Numbered from the stretch's first letter, positions 47,395-58,558 are shown. The stretch is DNA of 64,000 nt from Ypsolopha sequella (GCA_934047225.1 OW203983.1:682001-746000), one strand, 5' to 3'. Translations and numbers: made by a program. Notes: a model not told the origin generated them from the sequence alone.

Positions 47395-47588
47395 TTACAA
47401 CGTCACCGCGAGCTTCTCTCTCATTACGGAGAAACGCACCACAGGTAACGATTTCGTCAGGATATCGGCCAGCTGATTATCTGTAGAAACATAAAGCATT
47501 TTAATCACATTTTTTTCTACCTGCTCTCTAGAAAAATGATACTTAATATCAATGTGCTTAGATCTTATGACTTGTTGGGTTGTTCGAA
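47395..47588 (-). pseudogene. Copia pol C-terminal fragment (RNase H)
   Basis: Minus-strand translation shows [11 protein letters not shown], then [11 protein letters not shown] and a stop at 47395, the hallmark C-terminus of Copia RNase H. It sits about 200 bp upstream of the LTR start on the same strand, as in an intact element. Everything upstream (gag, protease, integrase, most of RT) is missing. Confidence 0.85.
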
Positions 47589-47599
47589 ATGCTTATACA

Positions 47600-48166
47600 T
47601 CCATTCATCGTCGTTCAAAATCTAAGCAAGCAACATCTTTGTCATTCTCTCCGATAAATTTAATTCAAAAAGTGTGTTAAAATCAGTGTATTTCTTCCAA
47701 AGTTAAGTGCTACATATAAATTATAATCCGTGCCGGATATTTAAGGTATTTGCACACTATAATACATCAGATAAGATTGATATTTGATCGAATTTATCTT
47801 TATAACCGTCGATTTAATACAAATCTGCGCACTCTCCGGAGAAAACGCGTAAGCGACGCGTTCTGCATGGCGCTTACGACCTTTTGGGCACAACTTCAGC
47901 GGCAACGGATTGGATCTGCGGCCACTATCTAGCAGCTAAAGCGCTCACACACTGATGATACAGTTAAGTACCACTTACGTGTATAACTGTGCAGCTGCTT
48001 ATGCAACATTGTTCTATACGTATCGCCCAAACCTGTGTCTCTGTGGTTACGCTATTATAGCTCTGAACCGAAATGCTCCGGCTGTTGAATCTCTGAGGTG
48101 CATGTTTGGTGATTGGTGTTATTTCGATTATATTATCACCCAATCATATTATAACTTCAAAATAAA
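47600..48166 (+). other. Probable 5' region of the LINE that follows
   Basis: A GC-richer stretch without long frames directly precedes the ORF1 start at 48167. No start of the element could be defined. Confidence 0.3.
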
Positions 48167-49106
48167 ATGAATTCTAAGAAAACTATAGTTACAAGATCAA
48201 AAGCGAGGGACAACTCTTGCAAGAATCTTAGTAATGTAAGGTTGACGGACCAATATTCTGACACGAGCAAATTAAAAGAATATGCTATAGCTCTTAAAAA
48301 TCTAAAAAAAGATGTAGAGGGCAAAAATAAAATGATCAAGATGTTAATATTAGAGCAAGAAAACAATGAAATAGAAAATCAGAGAATATTCAAAGAAAAT
48401 ATGGAGTACAAACGTAAAATTTCTAAATTAGAAAATGAAAATTTCGCCCAGCAACAATAAATTTCAAAGTTAGAAATGGAAGTTACACAATATCAAGAAG
48501 AGCAGGACAAATTTGAAAACATACAATTAGAATTAATTACACCACTGAAAACTAGATTGAACAATTTAGAAGCTGAAAATAAGGAATTATTCGACAAAAT
48601 ATTGCAAAGTATTACAAATAACGAAACTGAAGAGGAAAATAAATCTATTAAAACTATGGGAAACACTGAGATAAAACATTGTTATGCTTCAACACATACA
48701 AAAAGTAAGAATAAAAGTAGAACACTAATGCGAAAAATAAAGAAGTTAAATAAAAAAACTAGAAATTTAAAGAAACAATGGAAAAAAGTGAACAGAGATA
48801 ACTTAATACTTACTCATCAAATCAAGGAACTGAAAATCAAAGAAGAGATACAAATAAAATCAAATGCTAATGATAAAACGATTTTAGAAAAAAATGTACA
48901 TACAATTCCAAAGAAGAACGCTGCTTCAAAAGTTGAATCTAAAGCAACCTTAGATAATAGTTCTAATGACTTTATTCAGCAAGTGCAAAGTGAAAATCTT
49001 ACAAATTCTAATATCCTGCCAGTGGACCTGAAGGTCCCAGAACTAGAAACAACTACGGTGAAGTACACTACAAAAAATTCTGTTCCACAAGCAAAAGTCA
49101 CAGTAC
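48167..49106 (+). pseudogene. LINE ORF1, N-terminal part (split by Gypsy)
   Basis: Starts at ATG 48167. The translation is a Lys/Glu/Asn-rich coiled coil over roughly residues 35-230, with heptad-like LKNLKKDVEGK and LENEN segments. One in-frame TAA at 48458-48460 after a run of Gln breaks it. The frame runs into the Gypsy LTR at 49107. The matching continuation is at 63126-63677. LINE ORF1 coiled coils form trimers on element RNA; that role is from family knowledge. Confidence 0.75.
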
Positions 49107-49227
49107 TGTAACATATAGCTAGGCAATATGTTAGGTTTAGGTAAGGCTAGGTTTTATAGGTAGGTTAAAGGACTATTTGTTCGTGTTTAGTTGGCAATCG
49201 ATAACCTTTATGGATCGACATACGTCG
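49107..49227 (+). repeat. Gypsy 5' LTR, first 121 bp
   Basis: Matches 62645-62765, with G for A in TTTTATAG(G/A)TAGG. Interrupted after ACATACGTCG. Confidence 0.92.
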
Positions 49228-49911
49228 TGTTCAGAATAAAATGTATATTTCGGAACGCATCCATCAATGGTCTATATATTTTGTCTATGGACTTGGAGCT
49301 GTCAAAAACGAGGGACGTGGAATTTTCTTGGTATAGATCGCGGACGATTTTAATATGTGTTATTAAGGGCTTAACCCAAGGGAAATCGGTGCGGACATCG
49401 TAAGAAACAGTATTCGATCAAGGGCTGAAGATATTTTGGCGTGAAGGCCACTTTTGAGTGTATTTCCTGTGTGTGTGAAATAACCTATATCCACGCGGTG
49501 TGCGACAAGTGGACTTGTTAATTACTATTTCTGGGTTCGGATGCATCCCGGGGTAGGAGGGTTGTGTTTAGATTCATCGTGGAAGGTGATCTACGTGTCA
49601 CGGCACCGACACGCCTTGGTCTCCGCAGCGAAGGGTCTTCGTGCGAGGACTACTTGATGAGGTCATCATACAACTGTCTGGTAGGACATTTTATATTAAA
49701 TATTAGATCATAAGATACTTGTATACTATAAATCTGGGACAGCTATGGGCCCCTGCTCCAGCTGCAAGTATCGCCCTTTAGCATACAATTAGTGGTGTCT
49801 GAGCGTGGTTATGGAATCCTCGCACCAGTGACGTCGATGCCCGTCACTAGTCAGTATTACTACTTTTTATATGCTACAATTTCTGGTAGCAACGAGCGTT
49901 TATATCAAACA
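49228..49911 (+). repeat. Gag-only BEL 5' LTR
   Basis: TGTTCAGAATAAAATG to TTATATCAAACA. Contains GACAGCTATGGGCCCC and a GTGACGTCGATGCCCGTCAC imperfect palindrome. Confidence 0.93.
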
Positions 49912-50533
49912 AGTTTTGGTAGCCAGTCCGTGGTTAATCCCAACTTTGGTTTATATACATATAAACAGCGGAACTGGGCGGCCCCAGTGTCATTGAACTG
50001 TTAACATAGCTAGGCTATTTACATGTACATGTAGCAATTACAAATTGGATTTGTTTAGTGCTTTGAGTAGATAATTGATTACCGGAGGGTACCACACTGA
50101 TGTGGTTCAGTAATATCAGTATAAATTGTTAATTTAGTACATATCAAGTGTTCTTGTATTGCAATAACATTATATCATATAACGGTTTATATTATAGATT
50201 GGAAATCAACTTGTTAGCTAATATACGGTTATCTTGGCTTGAATTTATGTACTTACAAGCATGTATACAGTTGCATAGTGGAATGTGCATTCGGGTTTGT
50301 GTGTATTGTATACACCAAATATAATTTAAATTTGGTAATATAGAATTAGGTAGGAACCTATTTGTTTGTTTAGTATTGACGGACAGTACATACATTGGTA
50401 ATTGGGAATTAATTTTGCTAATTAAATTCTATTTATAGGTAGGGTACCTATTGAGCAGTGCTTCTGTATTTTGTGCCGTGTCAGGGTGTTTGCTAAATAG
50501 TTTTTATTTATACATTTCCCGGTTCATTGCGGC

Positions 50534-52387
50534 ATGATGTCCAAGTCTCACAAGGCTGCGTTGGCGAAAGAGCTCCGCTGGTTTACAACCGTCCAGGGAT
50601 TGCTTTCTCGTTCGGATCGCGACAATGCAATCCTGGAGAGAGCCGAGCGGATGCATCAGCGGCTGGCTGATGCAGAGGCGGCTGTGGCAGCACTGCAGGA
50701 AAGTGACGGGCCTATGGATAGGTATGTTACTGATTTAGCCCAGATAAAAGGGATTTATGATGATATAACAGAGGCGGCCTCCATGATCAAAAAGCGACAA
50801 TCGGGCAGCCCGGTTGTTAGCACACCTAGACCAATTGATGGCGCCACTGGTAAGACGCTGGTTATAACGTCGAATATTATTGCTGATGTAAAGAGGCAAA
50901 ATTCAGGAGGTCCTGTAGTTGTCACGCCTCAACCGGTAGATGGCGTGTCTGGTAGTTTGGTTAGTTTAGAACTAAATAAATTTAATGGGAAAATTCAAGA
51001 ATGGGTTTCTTTTAAAAATATGTTTAATTCATTAGTAAATTCTAGGGTAGATTTATCAAAGGGGCAAAAGATGGCATATTTGATGTCAACATTGGAGGGC
51101 GAAGCAAGGTTGCTCATCCAGCACCTCAGGGTAGAGGATGATCATTATGATATAGCGTGGGGCTTATTAAATGATAGGTATCAGAACATGCGCTTATTGG
51201 CGGATGCGCATGCGTCTCAATTGTTGACGTTACCTAGGGTAACCGACTGGGCACAGCTGAGGCAGCAATTACTAACTCCGGTCACTGTGGCGTGTAATGC
51301 CCTTAGAACATTAGGTTTACCGGTGGACGAGTGGTCGTTTTTACTCGTTCACATTATTTTAGGTAGGTTGCCTAATGATGTGAGGTCACGTTTTGAGCGG
51401 GTGTCCGCAGAAAAAGATGGCAGCACTGTGCCTAAATTTACGGACTTAATGAGGTTTCTTGAATATGAAGCTAGGGTAGCAGAAACATCACAAGCGGACT
51501 TGGCGCCATCTGGGGCGCAATCACTTTCGTCTGCTGGCTCATCTGAATGTGGGGAGCCCAGACAACCGCAGCAGTCGCGGGGACGCGATATGACACGTTT
51601 GGCGGGGGTCGCCGTGATCGAGAGGTCATTGACCTGTTTACAGTGTGGCCATACGGGGCATGACCTGCTGAGATGTCAGCAGTGGCGAAACCTGCACGTC
51701 ACCGAGCGGCGACGCATAGTGAAGCGTAAGGGCCTGTGTTTCGGTTGCTTGGGCAATCATTTTGAACGTAATTGTCCCGAGCCACGACGTTGCAGTGTTT
51801 GTGAGGGGCCTCACCATTTATTGTTGTGTGCCAACAGATCTGAAGCGGCTTCACCGGTCCCGCAGCGACGGAGCCCTACGGGCGGGGGTGCTTCAGGGAG
51901 AACTCCCCCCCCCTTGGACAACGGGGGTGCGTCAGGGAGAACTTCCCCCCCCTCGGTCCAGGGAAGGCATGCTGTCGGGCAGAGCTCCCCTCCGTCGGAA
52001 CGGAGGACTGCGGCGCGAGGCGCGCCCCCTCACCGGGAGGTGAGTTATGTATATGCGCGTGGACCCGTAGGGGGCTTGCCTACGGGCTATCACACATATG
52101 GCCATGTTGTGAATTGGGCCCCTACGGGCGGGGGCCAATTGGAGTTGGCAAGGGCTAGGCCCCCCCTCCCCGCGCCAGTTTTGGTGCCAGCTGGCATGGA
52201 GCACCGTGTTAAGACGGAGTCACGGGGTTACTCACCGCCGTACCGCGAGTACCCGCGGTTAGAGTACCACCCGCCGTACTCAGGGAGAGTTGGAGGCTAC
52301 GCTCCCCCCAGGGTGGGGATGTGCACGCGCCAGCCGTATTACTGCCAGTGGACTGGTCCTGCACTCCACAGGTGGGGTAGCCTGTAA
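50534..52387 (+). CDS. BEL/Pao Gag, 617 codons, intact
   Basis: Starts at the first of two adjacent ATGs. Residues 10-85 form a predicted helical region (ERAERMHQRLADAEAAV). A short internal duplication follows: KKRQSGSPVVSTPRP near residue 86 and KRQNSGGPVVVTPQP near 119. The DUF1759-like capsid region spans about 145-310 (LELNKFNGKIQEW, AYLMSTLEGEA, WGLLNDRYQN). Two to three Cys/His knuckles follow from C368 (CLQCGHTGHDLLRC, CFGCLGNHFERNC, CSVCEGPHHLLLC). The C-terminal 170 residues are Pro/Gly/Arg-rich with high GC, unlike the AT-rich surroundings. It probably packages the element RNA into particles. pol does not follow in frame, so reverse transcriptase and integrase must come from another element. 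Confidence 0.92.
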   Translation: MMSKSHKAALAKELRWFTTVQGLLSRSDRDNAILERAERMHQRLADAEAAVAALQESDGPMDRYVTDLAQIKGIYDDITEAASMIKKRQSGSPVVSTPRPIDGATGKTLVITSNIIADVKRQNSGGPVVVTPQPVDGVSGSLVSLELNKFNGKIQEWVSFKNMFNSLVNSRVDLSKGQKMAYLMSTLEGEARLLIQHLRVEDDHYDIAWGLLNDRYQNMRLLADAHASQLLTLPRVTDWAQLRQQLLTPVTVACNALRTLGLPVDEWSFLLVHIILGRLPNDVRSRFERVSAEKDGSTVPKFTDLMRFLEYEARVAETSQADLAPSGAQSLSSAGSSECGEPRQPQQSRGRDMTRLAGVAVIERSLTCLQCGHTGHDLLRCQQWRNLHVTERRRIVKRKGLCFGCLGNHFERNCPEPRRCSVCEGPHHLLLCANRSEAASPVPQRRSPTGGGASGRTPPPLDNGGASGRTSPPSVQGRHAVGQSSPPSERRTAARGAPPHREVSYVYARGPVGGLPTGYHTYGHVVNWAPTGGGQLELARARPPLPAPVLVPAGMEHRVKTESRGYSPPYREYPRLEYHPPYSGRVGGYAPPRVGMCTRQPYYCQWTGPALHRWGSL

Positions 52388-53943
52388 CTAGCTTGTTCAA
52401 GCCATGAGTACGGAACCGCGGACGGTTCTGTTGCCTACCGCGATGGCTCGCGTCTAGGGCCCCAGGGGGGATTGAGTTAGGGTAAGGGCCCTCCACGACT
52501 CGGAAAGTCAAGTGGCGCACCGATTGGTTTTGAACCTGAAGGTTTCGTCGGTGCCGCTCCTAGGTATTGATGGACTGGAGTTGAATCAGCGGCTGCAGCC
52601 ATGGTTATAGACAATATTGTCGGCTGGCAGCCTTCTTTGGACCTTCCTCCGTCCATAATCTCATGCACGTCAGGTCTGCATCTGGCAGACCCACGTTTTG
52701 TCATCCGGCCCCAGTCGATGTTTTCCTGGGCGCGGATTTGTTAGGATGGATCCTATTTGGTTTTTAAAAGACTCTGGGTTCTTCTTCATTGGTGGAGGTA
52801 TCCACAATTTTGGATATTCGATATTTGATTCGATACTTGGATTATTATGTTCGAACTTAGGAAATGGCTTTCAAATGAACATATACTGTTTGCAGATTTG
52901 GAGGATCCCAATATGATGGTGGTATTATGTTGAAATACCAACCAGTCAATGAAATTCATATATTTTGTCCCCAGCCGTGAGTGCAGAGGAGCGTTGGAGC
53001 GCATTGGTACACGGTACGTGTACTTCAGGCGGACCTCATCAAGTTTAGACTTCGAGTTCTGCGCGAGGATCACGCCAGGCTGAAGTGAGCGGTTGCTCGT
53101 TTGAATCCTTTCACGGATTATGAAGGACTTCTGCGTTTTGGAGGCTGATTTTGGAGAGCTGACCTGCCATACGGAAGTCTTCATCCTTTGCTTCTACCCA
53201 AGACGGACCTTTGGTAAATCTGTTGGTGTCGGATTGACACATACGTAAGCGCACGGGGGTTTTTAGCAATCGCAACGCTCGGGTTGTGAAAGCATACCTT
53301 GTGTATTTGTGTGCTTGGCCACCAAGGCCGTTCACTTGGCAGTGGTATCAGCTTTGACTACGGAGGCCTTCGTCGCCGTGTTGGATCGTTTCGTGTCGCG
53401 TAAGGGTTTACCTTCACTTATTCGCTCCGACAATGGCACAATCTACAAAGGTACTGCTAATGATGTTGTAATTTTTTGTTTTGTAAATAACTATGCTAGT
53501 TTAAGTTAAATCTTCGCCCGGAAAGGGGTAACTTGGCGGTACAGTCCCCCAAATTGCCCTCACTGGGGAGGGAATTTTTTTGAAGCTGCCGTCAAGTCGG
53601 CGAAGACCCACCTCCGCTGCGTTATTGGGGAAACTGTCCTAATTTTTGAGGAGCTTGCCACTGTATATTGTTAAGTGGAAGCGGTCCTCAACTCTCGTCC
53701 TCTCTGTGGTCAGACAGGACTGAGCATCCTAGGGAAGGAAATTTAATTTTTTGGAAGGATATGAACTTGCTATCCTTGTTTGGCGCCGGGGCCGTATATT
53801 AAAGTTGTTTTGGCGGAGACGGAACTCCACGCGTCGCAGAGGTGTTGGTCGAAGGTTCGATTTTGTGACGAGCCATGACAACTCTCTCCCGTCTCCCGGT
53901 TGTATGAGCTAGTGGACTGATTGCTCAGCCCAGAGCGGGGGAC
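52388..53943 (+). pseudogene. BEL pol remnants: protease, integrase scraps
   Basis: Protease-region homology at about 52610-52780 (LADPRF, then FLGADLLGWILFG in a shifted frame). The integrase N-terminal part is at 53103-53203 (LLRFGG, a stop, then DLPYGSLHPLLLPK). Integrase core at 53309-53509 has CLATKAVHLA and RSDNG. A later shifted segment at 53540-53735 has WRYSPPNCPHWGG and a stop before VEAVLNSRPL. RT and RNase H are absent. Frameshifts and stops occur throughout, so nothing here is translatable as an enzyme. Confidence 0.8.
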
Positions 53944-54627
53944 TGTTCAGAATAAAATGTATATTTCGGAACGCATCCATCAATGGTCTATATATTTTGT
54001 CTATGGACTTGGAGCTGTCAAAAACGAGGGACGTGGAATTTTCTTGGTATAGATCGCGGACGATTTTAATATGTGTTATTAAGGGCTTAACCCAAGGGAA
54101 ATCGGTGCGGACATCGTAAGAAACAGTATTCGATCAAGGGCTGAAGATATTTTGGCGTGAAGGCCACTTTTGAGTGTATTTCCTGTGTGTGTGAAATAAC
54201 CTATATCCACGCGGTGTGCGACAAGTGGACTTGTTAATTACTATTTCTGGGTTCGGATGCATCCCGGGGTAGGAGGGTTGTGTTTAGATTCATCGTGGAA
54301 GGTGATCTACGTGTCACGGCACCGACACGCCTTGGTCTCCGCAGCGAAGGGTCTTCGTGCGAGGACTACTTGATGAGGTCATCATACAACTGTCTGGTAG
54401 GACATTTTATATTAAATATTAGATCATAAGATACTTGTATACTATAAATCTGGGACAGCTATGGGCCCCTGCTCCAGCTGCAAGTATCGCCCTTTAGCAT
54501 ACAATTAGTGGTGTCTGAGCGTGGTTATGGAATCCTCGCACCAGTGACGTCGATGCCCGTCACTAGTCAGTATTACTACTTTTTATATGCTACAATTTCT
54601 GGTAGCAACGAGCGTTTATATCAAACA
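53944..54627 (+). repeat. Gag-only BEL 3' LTR
   Basis: Same length and, as far as I can see, the same sequence as the 5' LTR. Confidence 0.93.
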
Positions 54628-54632
54628 CGTCG

Positions 54633-54986
54633 CATTGACTGAATTATTTCGTGTTTTCCAAAAATAAATACAGATCGAGTATAAAAGATCTTTCAGACAA
54701 AACACGAGCAAGATACCTCAGAGAGTCCGATTAGTGCGGACGTAATTCTCCATAGAAAGATTCCTCAGAGAGTTCGATTATTGCGGATGTGCCTCTCCAT
54801 CCGTAAATCATTAAAGAAACACAATAAGTGAGTGCTCTACCAAATTTGGAGCTCCCCTCCCTTAATATATATATGATAATTAGGCTGTGTATAAAAAGAA
54901 AATATAAAGAAGATAAACAAGATACAAAATAGTATAATTGTAACAAAATCCTCACAAGATCCCGAGTGCGCGGTGTGCGCACCACA
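54633..54986 (+). repeat. Gypsy 5' LTR, remainder
   Basis: Matches 62766-63125. TATAAAAG at 54680-54687 is a good TATA box, with a TCAGAC initiator-like site about 10 bp beyond. ATTGGCGAAGGCGCCGGG directly after the LTR is the expected place of the primer-binding site. Confidence 0.88.
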
Positions 54987-55202
54987 ATTGGCGAAGGCGC
55001 CGGGTAATAAATAATAATTGGCATTGCTGGAAGAGCGGTGTATTAACAAGTATAGCGCGAGAAGAGCGATATACCTATCCTGCCGGGTGCAAAGGAAGTG
55101 TATCCTACCGAGTGTCAAAGAGACAATTTTCCACAAGCTTGTGACGTGGATACCAAATAAAAGCTAAGTTTTTGCATATTTATTTAGTTAATAAAGTGAA
55201 AG

Positions 55203-55949
55203 ATGGAGCGCTTTGATGGCCTCTCCACCGATATAACGGAATTTGAATTCCAATTTAAGAGCCTGGCTGTCATAAAAAAATGGTCAGACGACGAGAAAAA
55301 AGTAGCTTTGGGAAGCTACCTCATCGGTCCAGCATTGTCATTCTTCCGACAAAAATTCACGGACGAGAAATCGTACGATGAACTAATGAAAGAACTCAAA
55401 GCAGAATTCCCTCCCGTCACTAATTATTTAGAATTTTTTTTTAGAAAAAATCAAGGGCAAGAAGACCTTCTTACGTATTTTTACAGCTTGAGCGAAGTGG
55501 CCGATAAGGCAAAACTGACTGACGAAGGGATCTTCATCGAAAGATTCTTAAAATCAATAAATAATGGGGAAAAAATGAAATTAGCCACGAGTGTCTTCAA
55601 CACTAAAGATGATTTAAAGAAAGCCCTATTACAATTAAAAAAGATATACAATGAAAATAATGAACCGCAATCACTCAATCTCCCCATTAAATTAGAAAGA
55701 ATTGTGCCTAATGTGTGTCAGACACCTCCTCCACTTAATTTTAATGTTCGTCCTCAGCGACAAGAATTTCACCAGGGGGGAAATAATTTCAGACCGCAAC
55801 AACAATTTGTCCCTCAAAACGTGCAACAGCGGTCTCCATTTACTAATACCTCCCCATACTTTTTAAGATATCCAAGAAGACAAGAGGCCAATCAAAATAA
55901 TAATGAGAGAAAGGGAAGCCACCCTTTCTACAGAGGACGACCAATGTAG
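55203..55949 (+). CDS. Gypsy Gag, 248 codons
   Basis: Starts at the first ATG, about 215 bp after the 5' LTR. It is a retrotransposon capsid: MERFDGLSTDITEF, VALGSYLIGPALSFF, EEDLL-type tail helices, and a basic, Gln/Asn-rich C-terminus (RPQRQEF, RRQEANQNNNERKG) in place of a classical zinc knuckle. The frame is open and could still be translated. The next frame (protease) is one base back and overlaps the end, which suggests a -1 ribosomal frameshift to make Gag-Pol. No damage seen in this segment. Confidence 0.85.
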   Translation: MERFDGLSTDITEFEFQFKSLAVIKKWSDDEKKVALGSYLIGPALSFFRQKFTDEKSYDELMKELKAEFPPVTNYLEFFFRKNQGQEDLLTYFYSLSEVADKAKLTDEGIFIERFLKSINNGEKMKLATSVFNTKDDLKKALLQLKKIYNENNEPQSLNLPIKLERIVPNVCQTPPPLNFNVRPQRQEFHQGGNNFRPQQQFVPQNVQQRSPFTNTSPYFLRYPRRQEANQNNNERKGSHPFYRGRPM

Positions 55950-56416
55950 AGCGGGGAGCATCGGTTTCGTCCGCAAATTATGAAGAAATCCCCAAAAATC
56001 AAAATGTGAAGCCAACGAGTCTTTACCATGAACCGTTCATTAAGGTCAGTGTAAATAATTTCAATAACTCAGTGAATTACGCATTGTGCGATAGTGGTGC
56101 ATCGGTCAGCTGCGTGTCTCAACGCCTAGCTTCTTCGTTGGGTAAAGGAATCACCGAAGGCGAAGATTTCTTCATAAAAGCTGTCAATGGTGTTATGTTG
56201 GACACTAAAGGGAAAGTGAACCTAAATTTAGTGATAGATTCTGTTCTATTTAATCATTCATTCGTCGTGATTGATGGCATACAGCAAGATATTATTTTAG
56301 GTCAAGATTTCTTCCAAAAATTTCATGCCGTCATGAACTTTAGTGAAAATTTCATAGAATTTGACAATAAATGTCATGCCCAATTTGTAGATACTCAGAA
56401 TAAGGAATACAAATAG
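55940..56416 (+). CDS. Gypsy protease segment
   Basis: Open in the frame -1 to gag; the first in-frame Met is at 56006, but entry by frameshift from gag is more likely. The aspartic protease motif CDSGASVSC is at about 56084-56110, and IILGQDFF is near the C-terminus of the domain. The frame stops at 56414-56416, after which the P-like fragment and an inverted Gypsy piece separate it from RT. The natural Gag-Pol link is therefore broken. Confidence 0.8.
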   Translation, partial: TNVERGASVSSANYEEIPKNQNVKPTSLYHEPFIKVSVNNFNNSVNYALCDSGASVSCVSQRLASSLGKGITEGEDFFIKAVNGVMLDTKGKVNLNLVIDSVLFNHSFVVIDGIQQDIILGQDFFQKFHAVMNFSENFIEFDNKCHAQFVDTQNKEYK

Positions 56417-56433
56417 AAGCCTGGCTAAAATAA

Positions 56434-58558
56434 GAACTGGGCATTAGCCTTTGTACTCATCTAACGTAAATTACTCCTGTGTACGAGTGAATGAAACGAC
56501 GGACCACACTTACTTTATATTTTTTCCTGGTGTGTCACTAGATTGAACCAAACAAATGTCAGATGGATGTAATTTGGATGTATTTTAAAAATTATAATAC
56601 CATCAAATTAAATATGTTTCATCATTGTATCGTTGTGTTGTAATATCGTTCGTTGCGTGCATCACATCTTAATTTGGTGGCATCGAAATGTCTGATACAT
56701 TTTGCGAAAGTTTACAGCTTCACCGAGAGAAATTAAATATTTTTGTGCTCTTCCTCTCATAATTCGTGAAAGTGTGATTTATTATTGTTTGTGTTGATTG
56801 TTTTTTTAACATTGTAATAAAATGTCTTGTGCGATTGAAGGCTGTAAATCGCATACAGGAAGAAAAGAAAACAACAATGAAGCAATATCATTTCATCGGT
56901 GAGTTCTGATAGTGTTTATGTTAATAAGTTGCAGGATCATACCTAAAACTCAGTAACAATAATAGTAGTTCTTGTAAATTATACTCGTGTTCAATTCTAC
57001 ACCGATATTTGCCTGTTTTATATAGATTTTCTGCCGACTATTAGAGGTTATGTTTCTTCGCATAGTGATGTACTAAAGTCTGTGTGACAAACTATCGAAC
57101 ATTGGTTCCCGAGGCAGCCGTGCATAAAGGATAATACCGCAGATTAATTGCAGCGCGAGTTAAAAGAAAAATAATGCCGAATAAATATTGCTATATTTTT
57201 TTGTTACAGATTTCCAAAAAAGGAAGAATTAAAAAGTGAATGGCTTTGACGAATAATTAGACCAAATTGGGCAATTAAAAAAAGCAGTCATATTTGTTCG
57301 AAACACTTTACGCTGGATTCTTTTGGACCAAACGAAAATTTAAAATGGAGACTGTTAAAAGCAGATGCTTTACCGACGTTATATTTATCAGATACAGACA
57401 CATTGGTAACCTTTAAATAATTATGTATAATTGCAATCTTGTTTGTAGGTACGTGCTTGTACTATACTATAGTATATTAACTCGATAATTTTTCAATTTT
57501 AGGCAACAGAACCAGTACCTATGGATGTCTGTGGTGTAGAAAAGTGCATACTTCTATGTTCGCAAATCGTTCTGAAAGGCCTGTTCAGAACTTGTACGTT
57601 ACTTCCGTGATCGACTTCACGAAGAAATTCCGCAGATCAAGACATTTTCGTACTTAGTGGTTGACAATAAAAGTACTTTGACAGGGTAGTTCTATCGTGA
57701 AATGAATTTTGGGAATGCTTATTGACTTGTACTGCGCATAATTTGATTTCTTATTACAGGTTATTAGGTATTTTAATCGTTCATTATTTGTTATTAGTTA
57801 TTATTCAAGATAAGTTGATGTTTATTTGATAGAAATAATAAAAAAATTGAAATATGTAACCTTTGTAGTAATTGCGCTGTCATGGCTCATCATTGACATA
57901 ATATTATTATTACGAATCCTATAAGTCTATGATTATTATGATTTCTATTGTTGCGATTAATTCCTTCCTCCTTGATTGAACAAAGACGCGACATCAACGA
58001 ACATCTATTTGATTGAGTTAAGAGGCGACTAAAAAGTATCCACTTAAATAGTTTACGGTTGTATCTCTGAAACAAGCTACAGCATTTTTTGTACTAGAAA
58101 CAAGCACAATTTTGGACTTAACTTATGTACCTACCTGCCTACGATATAGTATTTTGTACTTAATAAAAAATCTTATGCTAAACGAAAGATATTCTTTTAT
58201 TAATTCCTTATTTACACAATATAACATGTGTCCCACTGGGGTAGACAGAGACCACTTTGCTTTTAATTCTCTTGGCCTCCTTCCAAAGCCAGAGGATGGC
58301 ACCAGAAAGGTCGGTGCCTCCTGCATTCTCTTTTTTTCACACTTTGATACGATATAATGCGTGGTAAGCAGATTGGTCGTGGTTCATTTCGATTTGGTTT
58401 ATTTATCGTAGTCAAAAATCGACATTGTTACATCACTAGCAAAGCAACGAACTAGTGACAACCTACCTAATTAAGAAAAAACTAATAAATATCCATCTCT
58501 CTCTAACGCACTAGAATGTCGTAAGAAAATCAAGGATAGGTGTCTTTCTCCGCGTATT
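56434..58558 (+). mobile_element. Insertion with P-like THAP gene, inside Gypsy
   Basis: About 2.1 kb foreign to Gypsy, between the protease and RT regions. It carries THAP exons (next entry) and, at about 58225-58320, a TGTCCCACTGGGGTAGACAG phrase common in lepidopteran dispersed repeats (from memory). No clear terminal repeats were found. Edges are placed at the inverted Gypsy piece, so they are approximate. Confidence 0.55.
56822..57610 (+). pseudogene. THAP-domain exons of a P-like transposase
   Basis: Exon 1 (56822-56898) is 77 nt, the same length as the exon at 41027-40951. It encodes MSCAIEGC (C-x4-C) and ISFHR with a GTGAGT donor. Exon 2 (57210-57405), after TTACAG, opens in the right phase with FPKKEELKSEWL, then a TGA at 57247-57249, then CSKHF and LLKADALPTLYL. 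Exon 3 (57503-57610), after TTTTAG, is in phase and ends at TGA; a shifted continuation (YFRDRLHEEIPQIKTF) follows. THAP is complete except for the TGA. The transposase core is missing. Either one stop away from a THAP reading frame or a plain relic. Confidence 0.75.

Larger units (their letters stand above)
49228..54627 (+). mobile_element. BEL/Pao derivative: gag-only LTR element
   Basis: 684-bp LTRs at 49228-49911 and 53944-54627 look identical by eye. CGTCG duplications lie at 49223-49227 and 54628-54632, and removal restores the Gypsy LTR exactly. The interior has a 620-bp leader, an intact 617-codon gag, then about 1.5 kb of pol scraps and a purine tract AGAGCGGGGGA. This is a non-autonomous, recently moved element that keeps its own gag. 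Confidence 0.92.

Noticed and set aside
51932..52520. Minus-strand frames of 90-103 codons opposite the BEL gag C-terminus
   Set aside because: Opposite a GC-rich gag frame with knuckles and correct position; shadows.
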